A DNA stretch of 63,419 nt from Campylobacterales bacterium (GCA_027044945.1 JALUBK010000045.1:1-63419), one strand, 5' to 3'; shown: positions 19,203-29,644, counted from the first letter of the stretch. Translations and numbers: made by a program. Notes: a model not told the origin generated them from the letters alone.

Positions 19203-19973
19203 TTAAATATTTTTTTCAGGAACAAAGAGGGTTCCACTTTTTTGAACATGATCGAGTAAAAAACTTTTTGCATCGTCTAATTTAAAACCATTAGACATAA
19301 ACATACTTTTTCCTCTTTTCAATAAAAAATCTGCTGCTTTTAGTTTTGTTGATATTCCGCCTGTTGCAAATATATCATTTGGGTTCATTTTTATACATTT
19401 TTCTTCATCGCTAATATCATGGACAATTTTTTTAATTTTAGCATCAACATTGCATCTAGGATCTTTATCATAATACCCATCAATATCAGAAAGTATCACA
19501 AGCATATCTGCATCAAAATAATAAGATACATGAGCTGAAAGCCTATCATTATCTCCAAATACAAGTTCGTCTGTCGCAGTAGTATCATTTTCATTTATTA
19601 TAGGGATTATTTTATTTTTCAAGCAAACTTCTATGGCATTTTTGGCAAACTGAGTTCTTTTTCTCGAATCAAAATCACTTGCAGTCAAAAGAAATTGGGC
19701 TATAATTTTATTAAATTTTTCAAATTGTTTTTGATATTCTCTCATTAAAAATGGTTGCCCAACCGCAGCTATTGCTTGTCTGTTTGAAACAATATTTTTA
19801 TCCAGTTTAATTTTTGAATATCCTGCGGCCACTGCTCCAGAGCTTACTAAAATTATTTCATACTTATCGTGTAACAAAGATAAAAATTCAACTAAATTTC
19901 TCATTCTTGTTTTTGCAATCATATTTTTTTCACTTAAAACATGACTTCCTACTTTCACGACAATTCGTTTCAT
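19203..19973 (-). CDS. proB: Glutamate 5-kinase, short form
   Basis: ProB phosphorylates glutamate in proline synthesis. The 256-aa protein has only the amino-acid kinase domain; the C-terminal PUA domain of the ~370-aa E. coli enzyme is absent, a form usual in Campylobacterota. Motifs: VVKVGSHVLS at 4-13, SSGAVAAGYSKI near 44-55, INENDTTATDELVFGDNDRLSA near 125-146 and DIDGYYDKDPR near 162-172. Overlaps obgE by one base. Confidence 0.95.
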   Translation of the reverse strand: MKRIVVKVGSHVLSEKNMIAKTRMRNLVEFLSLLHDKYEIILVSSGAVAAGYSKIKLDKNIVSNRQAIAAVGQPFLMREYQKQFEKFNKIIAQFLLTASDFDSRKRTQFAKNAIEVCLKNKIIPIINENDTTATDELVFGDNDRLSAHVSYYFDADMLVILSDIDGYYDKDPRCNVDAKIKKIVHDISDEEKCIKMNPNDIFATGGISTKLKAADFLLKRGKSMFMSNGFKLDDAKSFLLDHVQKSGTLFVPEKNI

Positions 19974-21058
19974 TACTCTTCCTCTTTAACTACTTCTTTT
20001 AAAGCATATTTTAATGCATTTGTATTGATATTAGCAACAGATGACAAAGGAATAACAAAAAATGGTTTTTCTTTATCATATTCGTAAATATCTTGATTGA
20101 AAAATAAATAATTATTATCAAAATTATATCTATTTTTGATACTTTTTTCCAAATTTATATTTTTGAAAAAGTTATTTATTTTTTCATTTGCATCATCTTT
20201 TTGAATGGTATCAACCTTTGTTAAAGCAATGGCAAATGATTTTTTACTTAATGTAGTAGAATATTTATTTAATTCGTTTTTTAGCAAAATATATTGCTCA
20301 TTCAAGTCTCTATAATTTGAAAAATCTAACATAAAAAGTAAGAATTTAGTTCTTTCAATATGTTTTAAAAATTTAAGCCCCAATCCTTTTCCATCACTAG
20401 CACCCTCTATAATACCTGGAATATCTGCCATCACAAAAGAACTATATTCATCAACATTTACAACTCCTAATTTTGGAGTAATGGTGGTAAATTCATAGTT
20501 TGCTATTTCTGGAGTTGCATTGGATATTGAAGAAATAAGTGTTGATTTGCCAACATTAGGAAAGCCCACAAGTCCAACATCAGCTATAAGTTTCAATTCC
20601 AATCTAATCTCTTTTTCACTTCCTGGAAGACCTGGTTGAGCATAAGTTGGTCTTTGATTAGTAGAACTTCTAAAATGCCAATTTCCAAGACCTCCTTTAC
20701 CACCTTTTAAAAATTTTATCTCTTTATCATTCTCTAACAAATCAAGTAAAACTTCACCATTTTGAGCATCTATTATTTGAGTTCCCGGTGGAACTTTTAT
20801 AGTTAAAGATTCTCCTTTTTTACCAAATCTTCTTCTGCCCTCTCCTTGATGTCCATTTTTAGCCTTCAATATATGTTTTCCTCTAAAATGGGAAAGAGTA
20901 TGTGTATTATTATCTACTTTTATGATAACATCTCCACCGTCTCCACCGTCTCCACCGTCAGGACCACCTTTGATAACAAATTTTTCTCTTCTAAAAGAGA
21001 CTGCTCCTGCTCCGCCTTTACCGGATTTAATGGTAAGCTGGACATTATCTGTAAACAT
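19973..21058 (-). CDS. obgE: GTPase Obg/CgtA
   Basis: The 361-aa ribosome-associated GTPase acts in 50S assembly and stress response. It has the glycine-rich Obg fold (1-158, with [15 protein letters not shown] at 31-45) followed by a G domain with GFPNVGKST (165-173), [17 protein letters not shown] and ALTKVD. The usual C-terminal extension is replaced by a short tail. It is downstream of rplU-rpmA, the common bacterial order, with a short hairpin in the spacer. Confidence 0.96.
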   Translation of the reverse strand: MFTDNVQLTIKSGKGGAGAVSFRREKFVIKGGPDGGDGGDGGDVIIKVDNNTHTLSHFRGKHILKAKNGHQGEGRRRFGKKGESLTIKVPPGTQIIDAQNGEVLLDLLENDKEIKFLKGGKGGLGNWHFRSSTNQRPTYAQPGLPGSEKEIRLELKLIADVGLVGFPNVGKSTLISSISNATPEIANYEFTTITPKLGVVNVDEYSSFVMADIPGIIEGASDGKGLGLKFLKHIERTKFLLFMLDFSNYRDLNEQYILLKNELNKYSTTLSKKSFAIALTKVDTIQKDDANEKINNFFKNINLEKSIKNRYNFDNNYLFFNQDIYEYDKEKPFFVIPLSSVANINTNALKYALKEVVKEEE

Positions 21059-21104
21059 GATTATATACCTTTTGTTCGAATGTTAAATACTGAATATTGA
21101 GTAT

Positions 21105-21129
21105 AAGAAGGGCGTAAATAACCCTTCTT
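21105..21129 (-). other. Hairpin in the rpmA-obgE spacer
   Basis: An 8-bp perfect stem (AAGAAGGG and CCCTTCTT, 9-nt loop) lies just after the rpmA stop codon. No U-run follows on the minus strand, so full termination is doubtful; it may protect or process the ribosomal-protein mRNA, or attenuate obgE. Confidence 0.5.
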
Positions 21130-21136
21130 GATAAAA

Positions 21137-21394
21137 TTATAATGCGGGGTAAACTGAAACTTTTTTTCTATGTTTATCTTTTCTTTCAAATTGAACATAT
21201 CCATCAATCAAAGCAAAAATAGTATGATCTTTTCCCATTCCTACATTATTGCCAGGATGAGTTGCTGTTCCTCTTTGTCTTATAATGATATTTCCAGCTC
21301 TTACAAATTCGCTTCCAAATTTTTTTACACCTAAACGCCTTCCTGCACTGTCTCTATTATTTTGGGTACTACCCTGACCTTTCTTATGAGCCAT
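21137..21394 (-). CDS. rpmA: 50S ribosomal protein L27
   Basis: The 85-aa protein begins [20 protein letters not shown], the mature L27 N-terminus that reaches the peptidyl transferase centre; it lacks the cleavable extension seen in Firmicutes. The [10 protein letters not shown] and [10 protein letters not shown] segments are typical. It follows rplU by 15 nt with AAGGAGAAGAG before the ATG. Confidence 0.98.
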   Translation of the reverse strand: MAHKKGQGSTQNNRDSAGRRLGVKKFGSEFVRAGNIIIRQRGTATHPGNNVGMGKDHTIFALIDGYVQFERKDKHRKKVSVYPAL

Positions 21395-21409
21395 CTCTTC
21401 TCCTTAGAA

Positions 21410-21718
21410 TTATAATGTTATATTTGTAACTTTAACGCGAGTATATTCTCTTCTAAAACCTTTTTTAAGTTTGCTATCTTTTCTTCTTCTTTTTTTGAAA
21501 ATAACAACTTTTTTAGCTTTTGCATTAGTTACAACTTCTAATGTTACTTTTGCTCCATCAACCAATGGAGTACCCACTTTGAACTCACCGTCATTAACAG
21601 CAAGCACTTCGTCTACTTCTACAACATCTTTTGGCTGAGCGTCAAGCTTATCGAGATTTAAATAATCTCCTTCTTGAACTTTATATTGCTTCCCACCATT
21701 TCTTATAATAGCATACAT
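21410..21718 (-). CDS. rplU: 50S ribosomal protein L21
   Basis: The 102-aa protein has the L21 signatures [14 protein letters not shown] at the start, [20 protein letters not shown] near 70-89 and a final TRVKVTNI. It is first in the rplU-rpmA-obgE operon. Upstream lies a leader with a long palindrome and a ribosome site (GAAGGAATAGCTT) that starts right after it. Confidence 0.98.
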   Translation of the reverse strand: MYAIIRNGGKQYKVQEGDYLNLDKLDAQPKDVVEVDEVLAVNDGEFKVGTPLVDGAKVTLEVVTNAKAKKVVIFKKRRRKDSKLKKGFRREYTRVKVTNITL

Positions 21719-21730
21719 AAGCTATTCCTT

Positions 21731-21775
21731 CGTTCATTTATTTAGTCTTAGCTAAGACCATGAACGCGAATTTTA
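21731..21775 (-). promoter_or_regulatory. rplU leader: palindrome and candidate -10 box
   Basis: A perfect 14-nt palindrome (GTCTTAGCTAAGAC, 21745-21758) lies within an outer inverted repeat (CGTTCAT at 21731-37, ATGAACG at 21760-66). A TAAAAT box on the minus strand (21775-21770), preceded by an AT-rich stretch, would start RNA near 21763. The element ends right at the ribosome site of rplU. It could be an L21-type autoregulatory leader or a protein operator; both are inference. Confidence 0.5.
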
Positions 21776-21807
21776 TCGTAAAATTATTTAAAACTTGATT
21801 AAAGAGG

Positions 21808-22488
21808 TTATATGTTTTCAAATATACATATAAGTTTATCAAAATCATCAGAAAATAATTTTATCTCTTTTTTATCTATTATTTTCATGGGAGAATTATG
21901 GACAATATCTTTAAATTGATGATAATACTGCACAATTTTTCCATTATATTTTTTATATAATTCATTCTCTTTTTCAAAAAAAGTTATATTTGTATCGAGT
22001 TTTTTTCCATCAAACACAGCATCTATTGATAAAAAATTTTTGTCATTTTCATTAATCATAGCTCCATCGGCTATATCTCTAAAGCCATGAAGAGTATTTA
22101 TATCACAAATAAAAATTCCACCCTTTTTAAGAACATTTTTTATATATCTTAAAAATATTTTTAATGATTTGATATCCATATAATTTAATACATCTGCTAT
22201 ACAAACAACAGCATCATATTTATCTTTTATTTCAGATATATTTTGACAAGTTGCATCTACTCCTTTTTGCTTTGCAATTTGTACCATTTCTTCACTTAAA
22301 TCTATACCTTTGGCCTTATATCCTTTTTCTGAGAGTATTTCCAACATTCTTCCATTGCCACATCCAACATCTAAAATATTATTTATTTTATACTTTTTCA
22401 ACAATTTAATATAATGGTTATACAATTTTTCATAATCATCGTAGAAACCAATATATGGTTCAATTTTAGCATACAAATTTAAACTCAA
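21808..22488 (-). CDS. Class I SAM-dependent methyltransferase, substrate unknown
   Basis: The 226-aa Rossmann-fold methyltransferase has motif I ILDVGCGNGR (38-47), an acidic motif II (KAKGIDLSEEMV, 54-65) and a post-motif region AVVCIADVLNYM. The substrate cannot be inferred; it looks like the ubiE/tam-type small-molecule or protein methyltransferases. The start is TTG with a poor ribosome site, so it is approximate. It precedes the rplU promoter region. Confidence 0.8.
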   Translation of the reverse strand: MSLNLYAKIEPYIGFYDDYEKLYNHYIKLLKKYKINNILDVGCGNGRMLEILSEKGYKAKGIDLSEEMVQIAKQKGVDATCQNISEIKDKYDAVVCIADVLNYMDIKSLKIFLRYIKNVLKKGGIFICDINTLHGFRDIADGAMINENDKNFLSIDAVFDGKKLDTNITFFEKENELYKKYNGKIVQYYHQFKDIVHNSPMKIIDKKEIKLFSDDFDKLICIFENI

Positions 22489-22513
22489 AACAATTCTTTA
22501 AAAACTTAAAAAT

Positions 22514-22885
22514 TCATACTGAAGCAATCGCCTCTATCTCTATAAGTGCATTTTTGGGAAGAGTTTTAACAGCAACTGTGCTACGAGCTGGCTTATGTTC
22601 TCCAAAAACTTTTGCATATATTTCATTAACGGCTGCAAAATCATCCATGTTTGATAAAAATATAGTGGTTTTGATAACTTTTTGCATAGAGCTTTCTGCT
22701 TCTTTTAAAACTTCACTAAGATTTTCTAAAACTTGTTTAGTCTGAGCTTTTATATCTTTATCTAAAAATTCACCTTTCGCATTTAGTGCTATTTGTCCTG
22801 AAGTAAAAATCATATTGCCTATTTTTATAGCCTGTGAATAAGGCCCTATCGCCGCAGGTGCTTTGTCAGTATGAATATATTTCAT
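22514..22885 (-). CDS. ridA: RidA family enamine/imine deaminase
   Basis: The ~123-aa cytoplasmic protein hydrolyses reactive 2-aminoacrylate and related imines. It has the RidA motifs AIGPYSQAIKIGN near 14-26, FTSGQIAL near 28-35, and ARSTVAVKTLPKNALIEIEAIA with the conserved Arg near 101. I choose the ATG at 22885 (AGGAG five bases upstream) over the GTG one codon earlier. It overlaps the dapE stop as TGATG. Confidence 0.93.
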   Translation of the reverse strand: MKYIHTDKAPAAIGPYSQAIKIGNMIFTSGQIALNAKGEFLDKDIKAQTKQVLENLSEVLKEAESSMQKVIKTTIFLSNMDDFAAVNEIYAKVFGEHKPARSTVAVKTLPKNALIEIEAIASV

Positions 22886-23979
22886 CACATCTCCTTTATT
22901 AAATTTTTAAAAATTTTGTATAAATTTTCAACTTCATTTAAAGTTGTCCTTTCATTTATCGAATGTATTGTATCATTTTTTACACCAAATTCTACAGTAT
23001 CTACTCCAAATTCACCAAAAAATCTTGCATCACTTGTTCCGCCTGCTGTGTTCAAAACTGGAGTTACACCAAGAATTTCATTAATAGAATTCGATATATA
23101 TTTAACTATTTTAGAGTTTCTATTGGTAATAAATGGTTTTGCACTTTGATTTATATTTAATTCAAAAGGCAATCCTTTAAATTTTTCTTTTACAAAATGT
23201 TCTACCGATTTTACTGAAGTTAAAGTTGAATTTCTAACATTAAACATTATTTTCAAATCATTTGGAGTAACATTTGTAACTTCCATTCCTGCTCTTATAT
23301 CGGTAATTACAAATTGGCTCGGCTCAAAATTCTCATCTCCTTCATCAAGATTTACTCCAGCTATTTTTGGCAATATCGGAGCGATTAGATTGATAGGATT
23401 GGTAGCTTTTTTAGGATATGCAACATGTCCTTGCTTACCAAAAATATCTAATTTTCCATTTATAGAACCTCTTCTGCCTATTTTTATTGTATCTCCAAAA
23501 AATCTCTCACAAGTAGGTTCAGCAACTACTGCAAAATCTGGCAAAAAATTTTTTTCTTTTAAATATTTTAAAACCTCAACAGTTCCATATTTTGCATCCC
23601 CTTCTTCGTCGCTTGTTAAAAGTAAAGATAAAATTCCATCAAATTTTTCTATATCTTTACAAGCTTTCAAAAAAGCACAAACTCCACTTTTCATGTCCTG
23701 TGCACCTCTAGCATAAATAAAATCATTTTTTTCCAAAGGCTTAAAAGGATCACTACTCCAGCCATTTCCCGGAGGAACTACATCAATATGCCCTGCAAAA
23801 CAAAGATGCTCACCTTTGCCAAATTTTTTATATAAAAAAAGATTCTTAACTCCATTTTTATCCACTCTGATAACTTGAAAATCATTCATATATTTTTCAA
23901 TAAAATCCATAGCTCCATCATCATTTGGAGTAATAGACTTAAAACTTAACAACTTAAAAAACAACTCTTTTATATTCAT
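22885..23979 (-). CDS. dapE: Succinyl-diaminopimelate desuccinylase
   Basis: DapE, a di-zinc M20 hydrolase, removes succinate from N-succinyl-LL-DAP in lysine and peptidoglycan synthesis. An ATG at 23979 with GGAGG six bases upstream gives 364 aa; the longer frame begins at a TTG inside that ribosome site. Metal ligands are visible: His64 and Asp66 in AGHIDVV, Asp95 in GAQDMKSG, and Glu125/Glu126 in TSDEEGDA. It lies between mutS2 and ridA. Confidence 0.96.
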   Translation of the reverse strand: MNIKELFFKLLSFKSITPNDDGAMDFIEKYMNDFQVIRVDKNGVKNLFLYKKFGKGEHLCFAGHIDVVPPGNGWSSDPFKPLEKNDFIYARGAQDMKSGVCAFLKACKDIEKFDGILSLLLTSDEEGDAKYGTVEVLKYLKEKNFLPDFAVVAEPTCERFFGDTIKIGRRGSINGKLDIFGKQGHVAYPKKATNPINLIAPILPKIAGVNLDEGDENFEPSQFVITDIRAGMEVTNVTPNDLKIMFNVRNSTLTSVKSVEHFVKEKFKGLPFELNINQSAKPFITNRNSKIVKYISNSINEILGVTPVLNTAGGTSDARFFGEFGVDTVEFGVKNDTIHSINERTTLNEVENLYKIFKNLIKEM

Positions 23980-24002
23980 AATATCCTCCAAAAAAATACA
24001 TA

Positions 24003-26201
24003 TTAAAATTTCACAACCGTTGCACCATATCCTCCAAGACTTATAGGAGCATCATCAAAACTTTTAACACTTGGATGAGTTTTTAAAAATTCTTTTACAA
24101 CATAAGCCAATTTTCCTGTGCCTATGCCATGGCTTATAATAATTTCGTCATAACCAGTTATTAAAGCATCAGAAATAAATTTATCAAGTTTTTCTATAGC
24201 TTCTTGTGCATACATTCCATGAAGATCTATTTTTATTGAAGAAGATTTTGGCTTATTTACCTTGATATTTGTTTTTATTTTTTTTCTTTGTTTAAAAACT
24301 GTAGTTTTTTTCAATTTATTCTTTGGAACTCTTAAAATTATTCCATCGCATTCTAAAACAACTTCATCTTTTTTTAATGAAATTATTTTACCCTTTTGAT
24401 TGCCATATTTTACCATGTCTCCTATAATAAAATCTTGCAAAGGCATAACATTTTTTACTTTTAATTCTTTTTTGATACTATTTATTTTATTCAAAGAGCG
24501 ATGAATATCTTTTGAACTTTTTAATTTTGCACTTTCTTTTAATTCTTTCATAAGCTGAGAATATTTTAATTCATAAGAATGCATCAAATCATCAAGTTTT
24601 TTTTGTGATTTTTCTTTTATATCAGATATAGACTCTTTTTCTTTTTGTAAATCTTGTTCTCTTTTGTCAAATTCTTTTATTTTCTTTTTTAAAGTTAATT
24701 CCAAATCTATATTTTTTTGAATCAGCTCACTTAAATTTTCCTGTTCTTCGCCATAAAGCTCTTTTGCTTTTTTGATTATGCCTATTGGCATACCATATCT
24801 TAAAGCTGTTTCAAAAGCATAACTTTTTCCAATAGTTCCTTTCAAAAATCTATAAGTAGGAAGTCTATTTTTTTCATCATACAAAGCAGCATATAGTTCA
24901 ACATCATCATAAGTAGCCATCATAGAAGATAATTTTTTGTGGTGAGTAGTGATAACAATACGAACATCTTTTTTTATAAGTTCATCCAAAACAACCTTAA
25001 AAAGAGTTGCCGCTTCGTCGCTATCTGTTCCAAGTTCTATTTCGTCAATGCCGATTAAAGCTTGATTGATTCTAAAAAGTTTACTAAATTCTATCATTCT
25101 ACCCGCAAAAGTAGATATATCATTTTTAACTTTTTGAGGATCATCAAGAATTGCTCTTATCTCTTTAAAGTTTCCTATCTTAGATTTGTATTTATCTATT
25201 TTCATCGGTAAAAGATATTTTGATAAAAATGCAACACTAAGAATCGATTTTAAAAGCATCGTTTTCCCACCAGCATTAACACCCGTTACAAAAAGTATTT
25301 TTTTATCAAAATCAACACTTACAGACTTTGGATCTTTTAATGCAGGATGTTTAAAATCCTTAATAATTATATCTTTTTTGTTAGTTGGAAGTAAAAATTC
25401 AAGCTCTTTGCTTTTAGCAAAAAAAACTCTTGCTTGATAAGCATCGAACCTATCAAATTCTTTATTAATATATTTTAAAAATTTTAAAAATTTTGTAAAA
25501 ATTGATGAAATAAGTTTTTCATATTTATATTTTATTTCCTCTTTTTTACTTAAATATTCAGCTTCTTTATCTTTTAATTTTCTTATATTTTCAGGGACAA
25601 CATAAAAAAATCCAGCACTACTACGCCCAATAACACTACCTTTTATCACATGATTAAACCCTCCTCTTAAAAGAAGTGCTTCTTCTGTGTTTATATAATG
25701 TATTTGAGAATCAGCTAAATATAATGATAACTTTTTGGAATTTATAACTCTTTTTAAGGCTTCTCTTAAAGCTTCTTTATTTCTTTTTAAAGATGTATCT
25801 ATTGATAAAAGATCGTCATCGATTTCGCTTTTAAGCTCACCTTTTTCATCAAAATATTTTCTTATATTATTTATCTCTTCGGGTATTTCTATTTTCAAAA
25901 ACCATTCAAGCAATTCACCTTTAAATCCCATTCTTTTTAAATACTCAAAATAATTCATAATTTTAACAAATTCATATATTTCATATAATTTCAATATGCC
26001 AAATTTTTTAAGATGAGATAAACTTTTATTTAGATTTGAAATTTTAGGAGGAGGAGTAAAATCATATTTTGATAATTCTTTGATGAAATTATAATGAAGT
26101 TTTATATCTCCTTCTATAAAAAAAGGTTTTTCTCTTGATAAAAAAGTTTTAAAATATTCCAAAAATTCTCTTAAATCAAGTTTATTAATAATTGTTTGCA
26201 A
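24003..26201 (-). CDS. mutS2: Endonuclease MutS2
   Basis: The 732-aa MutS-like ATPase lacks mismatch recognition. It suppresses recombination and may act in ribosome rescue in some bacteria. The ATPase core has [16 protein letters not shown] around 310-325 and [17 protein letters not shown] (Walker B), followed by a coiled-coil region (around 480-600) and a C-terminal Smr nuclease domain ([15 protein letters not shown] and [11 protein letters not shown], about 655-732). The start is TTG at 26201 with AAGGA upstream. Confidence 0.95.
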   Translation of the reverse strand: MQTIINKLDLREFLEYFKTFLSREKPFFIEGDIKLHYNFIKELSKYDFTPPPKISNLNKSLSHLKKFGILKLYEIYEFVKIMNYFEYLKRMGFKGELLEWFLKIEIPEEINNIRKYFDEKGELKSEIDDDLLSIDTSLKRNKEALREALKRVINSKKLSLYLADSQIHYINTEEALLLRGGFNHVIKGSVIGRSSAGFFYVVPENIRKLKDKEAEYLSKKEEIKYKYEKLISSIFTKFLKFLKYINKEFDRFDAYQARVFFAKSKELEFLLPTNKKDIIIKDFKHPALKDPKSVSVDFDKKILFVTGVNAGGKTMLLKSILSVAFLSKYLLPMKIDKYKSKIGNFKEIRAILDDPQKVKNDISTFAGRMIEFSKLFRINQALIGIDEIELGTDSDEAATLFKVVLDELIKKDVRIVITTHHKKLSSMMATYDDVELYAALYDEKNRLPTYRFLKGTIGKSYAFETALRYGMPIGIIKKAKELYGEEQENLSELIQKNIDLELTLKKKIKEFDKREQDLQKEKESISDIKEKSQKKLDDLMHSYELKYSQLMKELKESAKLKSSKDIHRSLNKINSIKKELKVKNVMPLQDFIIGDMVKYGNQKGKIISLKKDEVVLECDGIILRVPKNKLKKTTVFKQRKKIKTNIKVNKPKSSSIKIDLHGMYAQEAIEKLDKFISDALITGYDEIIISHGIGTGKLAYVVKEFLKTHPSVKSFDDAPISLGGYGATVVKF

Positions 26202-26215
26202 ATTTTATTTCCTTC

Positions 26216-27526
26216 TCACTTGCTACCTCTTAACTGATATGTCAAATCTCCTGCACTAAAGCCTATAATAAGTCCTTTGCTCCAAATATCTATACATTTT
26301 TCATTTTGAATCAATTTTATATTTTTATTTTCTCTTTCTACTCTATCTATAAATTTTGGCTTATACTTTTTAAACAATTCTTTAAAATCAATATCCACTT
26401 TTTCTTCTCCAGCACTCCAAACAGGCAAAATAACAAGCTCATCAATTCCTTCAAAACAAGTTTTAAAACTATCAATATTATCTAAAACTCTAGAATATTT
26501 ATGAGGTTGCCAAATAACTTTAATAGTTTTATAACCCATTAGATTTGCATATTGTTTTGCTGATTGTAGTGTAGCTTTTATTTCAGTAGGATGGTGTCCG
26601 TAATCATCAATAAGAGCTTCTTCTTTATCTTTAAAAAGTATATCAAATCTTTTTTTAATACCATTATAATGTTTGATTTTATTTTTTATCTCTTCAATAT
26701 CTAAACCAATTTCTAAAGATGCTAAAACAACTAAAGAGGCATCCAAAGCTATATGCTCACCAATTCCTCTTACTTGAAATTCTCCATAATTTTTTAATGA
26801 AAAAGAGGTCCAAGGAGTATTATCGATTAAGATTGATTTAATATTTTTTATATCTTTTGAAGGATAAAGTCTAACAGCTTCCAAATCCAAAGAGTTAAGA
26901 AAAGAATCTTCTGCATTTATAACTCTTATTTTTGATATTTCTAAAAATTTTTTATAAGCACCATAAAATCTTTTCAAATCATGATTATAGTGTTCCATGT
27001 GCTCGGGCTCACAATTGGTAACTATTGCTAAGTATGGATTTGTATTTAAAAAACTTTCATCACTTTCATCAGCTTCAAAAATCAAATTATTATTTTCAAC
27101 ATATCTCATATTGGAGCCATATTGAATATTTTCCGCACCTATTATCATGCTCCCTTCTATCAAAGATGCAAGCATGGCACTAGTTGTGCTTTTTCCATGA
27201 GCTCCAGAGACTGCAAAAACTTTTTTATTTTTTAAAATTATTTTTAAAGCTTCTTTTCTACTTAAAAGCTTCAACTCTAACTCTTTTGCTTTTTGATATT
27301 CTATATTATCTTCTTTTATAACAGCAGAATAAATAACATAATCTTGGCAAGTTATATTTTTTGATGAATGAGGCACAGATACTTTTATGCCTTCATCTCT
27401 TAAACTTTTTGTGATATGAGTTTCATCCACATCTGAACCACTTACAGCATAACCCTCTTTATGCAAAAATCTTGCAAGTCCTGAAAGCCCTATGCCTCCT
27501 ATGCCAATAAAATGAAATTTATTCAA
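26216..27526 (-). CDS. murC: UDP-N-acetylmuramate-L-alanine ligase
   Basis: MurC adds L-Ala to UDP-MurNAc, the first peptide step of peptidoglycan synthesis. The 436-aa protein has the NAD-like fold GIGGIGLSG (8-16), the ATP loop GAHGKST (108-114), FEADESDESFL, and DDYGHHPTEI. It overlaps dapC by 4 nt, linking two cell-wall precursor steps. Confidence 0.96.
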   Translation of the reverse strand: MNKFHFIGIGGIGLSGLARFLHKEGYAVSGSDVDETHITKSLRDEGIKVSVPHSSKNITCQDYVIYSAVIKEDNIEYQKAKELELKLLSRKEALKIILKNKKVFAVSGAHGKSTTSAMLASLIEGSMIIGAENIQYGSNMRYVENNNLIFEADESDESFLNTNPYLAIVTNCEPEHMEHYNHDLKRFYGAYKKFLEISKIRVINAEDSFLNSLDLEAVRLYPSKDIKNIKSILIDNTPWTSFSLKNYGEFQVRGIGEHIALDASLVVLASLEIGLDIEEIKNKIKHYNGIKKRFDILFKDKEEALIDDYGHHPTEIKATLQSAKQYANLMGYKTIKVIWQPHKYSRVLDNIDSFKTCFEGIDELVILPVWSAGEEKVDIDFKELFKKYKPKFIDRVERENKNIKLIQNEKCIDIWSKGLIIGFSAGDLTYQLRGSK

Positions 27527-28653
27527 TAACCGCCCTTTAAAAATTCAGATATTCTTTGCAATGCCTGTTTTGTTTTTTCTTCACTCTCTACAAGAGCAAT
27601 TCTAACATTTTTGCTACCTTGCTTATCACGAGAAAGAAAGCTTCCTGGCAGGACTTTAAGATTTTTATTTTTATATAATTTTTTTGTAAATTCTATATCG
27701 TCTTCTACTTCAAACCAAATATAAAATGTTGCTTTTGGAATTTCTATTCCCAATATTTCTTTCGCAATTTCAAAATTTTTTCTATATTTATTTCTATTTA
27801 TTTCCACATGTTTTTCATCATTCCAAGCTACTGCTGCAGCCTTTTGAAGAGGCAAAGGAACCGCACATCCAGTATATGTTCTATATTTTGAATATTCTTT
27901 CAATATATCACTGTCTCCAGCTATAAAACCACTTCTAACTCCGGGGGCTGAGCTTCTTTTGGATAAAGAATTAACAACTAAAATATTTTTATACATTTTA
28001 TTTCCAAATTTCATAGAAGCTTCCAAGAGAGATGGTTGTTTTTGTAAATATATTTCATTATAACATTCATCATTAAGCAATACAAAATTATATTCAAGAG
28101 CTAATTCAATCCAAGGTTTATATTCATCTATACTCATGGTCGATGCAGTTGGATTGTTTGGAAAATTTAAAATCACCAAATCAACATTTTTCAACTTTTT
28201 TTTATCAATAACAGGCTTGTAATTATTTTCTTTAGTTAAATTTATATAAATGCTTTTTGCTTTACAAGATATCGCCGCTCCTTCATATATTTGATAAAAA
28301 GGATTTGTATAAGCCATTATCGGATTTTTTTTATCATGAAGTAAAAATTGAGGAAAATTAAAAAGAATTTCCCTTGTTCCAAAAGAAGGAACAATTTCAT
28401 TTTCTTTTAATTTAACTCCAAATCGTTTATTTACAAAATTTATCATTGACTGCTTTAAAAACAGTTCTCCTGAAGTTTTTGCATATTTATTTAAAAGATT
28501 ACTATTTTTACAAAGTTCATCTTGTATAAATTTTGGAGTTTCAAATTGTGGCTCACCTATGGTTAAACTTAAAGGCTCAAGTTCTTTATTTGGAATAACA
28601 TTTTTTAAAAGTTTGTTCAATCTTTCAAACGGATAATCATTGAATTTTATCAT
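27523..28653 (-). CDS. dapC: Succinyldiaminopimelate aminotransferase (class I/II)
   Basis: The 376-aa PLP aminotransferase has NFPNNPT at 163-169, DECYNEIY near 195-202 and the PLP Lys232 in NSLSKRSSAPGVRSG. Class I/II enzymes of this type in Campylobacterota serve DapC in the succinylase branch, and the window also holds dapD and dapE, which supports that role. It overlaps murC and the next gene by 4 nt. Confidence 0.88.
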   Translation of the reverse strand: MIKFNDYPFERLNKLLKNVIPNKELEPLSLTIGEPQFETPKFIQDELCKNSNLLNKYAKTSGELFLKQSMINFVNKRFGVKLKENEIVPSFGTREILFNFPQFLLHDKKNPIMAYTNPFYQIYEGAAISCKAKSIYINLTKENNYKPVIDKKKLKNVDLVILNFPNNPTASTMSIDEYKPWIELALEYNFVLLNDECYNEIYLQKQPSLLEASMKFGNKMYKNILVVNSLSKRSSAPGVRSGFIAGDSDILKEYSKYRTYTGCAVPLPLQKAAAVAWNDEKHVEINRNKYRKNFEIAKEILGIEIPKATFYIWFEVEDDIEFTKKLYKNKNLKVLPGSFLSRDKQGSKNVRIALVESEEKTKQALQRISEFLKGGY

Positions 28654-29447
28654 AATTGTTCTCTTTTTTTAATTTGTGCCAAAAAACCCCAATCTTTTTT
28701 TGCTTCTTTTGAAATATTTTTATCAATAGGGGCTATTAACATCTCTTCTTTATGACCTAACATATACTGAAGTTCTCCATTTGGAGTAGCCAAAAAGCTT
28801 TCTCCATAAAATTTCCAAGAAACATCATCTTTTACATATTCGCCTATTCTATTGGCTCTTAATATATAAACACCATTTAAAAAAGCTCTTGTTTTGATAA
28901 TTTCAGCCCATCTTTGTTCTGATCCAAAAGTGCTAACTGTTGGTAAAAGAACCAAATCAACTCTTTTTTTTAATATTTCAAGCCAAACACTGTCAAAATG
29001 AAGCTCATAACCATTTATGGCGGCAATTTTAAAACCGTTAATATTGAAAATCATTGGAATATATTTTTTATCTATTTCATTATCAAAAAATTTATTCTCA
29101 TTCCAATGGTTAAAATTGATAAGATATTGTTGATTTTGATAATACACTGATTTTGGAGTAAATCTTGCAATGCTTTTATAAATTTTATCTTTTTTAAAAG
29201 TTACAATAGGTGCTATAATAGTAATATTATATTCTTTTGCTAATTCTTTTAAAATCATAATTTTATGTTTTGATTGTTCTTTTATCATCATTTTAGACAT
29301 ATTTTCAAGTTCTTTAAAAAAACTATTCAAATTATATTCCCCAAGAAGAACTAAAGAAATATCTCTTTTTTTACAAATTATTAAATAATAATCAAGTTTA
29401 GCCTTGCTCATGGGTAAAGTAGAAAGCTGGAGTGCGGCTACTTTCAA
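28650..29447 (-). CDS. Nitrilase-fold protein lacking the catalytic cysteine (probable pseudoenzyme)
   Basis: The 265-aa protein has the nitrilase fold: it starts KVAALQLSTLP, keeps the Glu37 of the triad in LLGEYNLN, and ends with VDLVLLPTVSTFGSEQRWAEI and GVYILRANRIGE. In the position where active homologues have IC-Y/D-E, the sequence is INGYELHF: residue 146 is Gly (codon GGT at 29012-29010) instead of Cys. The Lys position also seems to be Gln. If the alignment is right, it cannot hydrolyse amides, and a structural or binding role is more likely. It is translationally coupled to dapC and xseB (4-nt overlaps), so it is expressed and under selection. Confidence 0.8.
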   Translation of the reverse strand: MKVAALQLSTLPMSKAKLDYYLIICKKRDISLVLLGEYNLNSFFKELENMSKMMIKEQSKHKIMILKELAKEYNITIIAPIVTFKKDKIYKSIARFTPKSVYYQNQQYLINFNHWNENKFFDNEIDKKYIPMIFNINGFKIAAINGYELHFDSVWLEILKKRVDLVLLPTVSTFGSEQRWAEIIKTRAFLNGVYILRANRIGEYVKDDVSWKFYGESFLATPNGELQYMLGHKEEMLIAPIDKNISKEAKKDWGFLAQIKKREQL

Positions 29448-29644
29448 GACTCATTCTCACTAATTTTCGATAATTCTTCAAACTCTATTTTAGCATTTTC
29501 AAGCATTTTGGAAGCTTCTTTTAATTCTTTTATGCCCTCTTTGTAAAATTTCATACTATTTTCAAGAGTAATAGAAGGATCCATTAATTTATCAAGTATT
29601 TTTTTAGATTCTTCTATTTTTTGTTCAAAATCTTTCGCTTTCAT
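29444..29644 (-). CDS. xseB: Exodeoxyribonuclease VII small subunit
   Basis: The 66-aa protein is a helical coil of the XseB type (FEQKIEESKKILDKLMDPSITLENSMKFYKEGIKELK; usual length about 65-80). It makes part of ExoVII, which degrades single-stranded DNA; the large subunit xseA is not in the window. Its ribosome site AAGGA lies inside an RNA hairpin described separately. Confidence 0.9.
   Translation of the reverse strand: MKAKDFEQKIEESKKILDKLMDPSITLENSMKFYKEGIKELKEASKMLENAKIEFEELSKISENES

Noticed and set aside
18287-19273. Longer fmt with a 24-residue N-terminal extension
   Set aside because: The extension lies inside proB, is basic and unlike any Fmt; catalytic numbering fits only the ATG at 19201.
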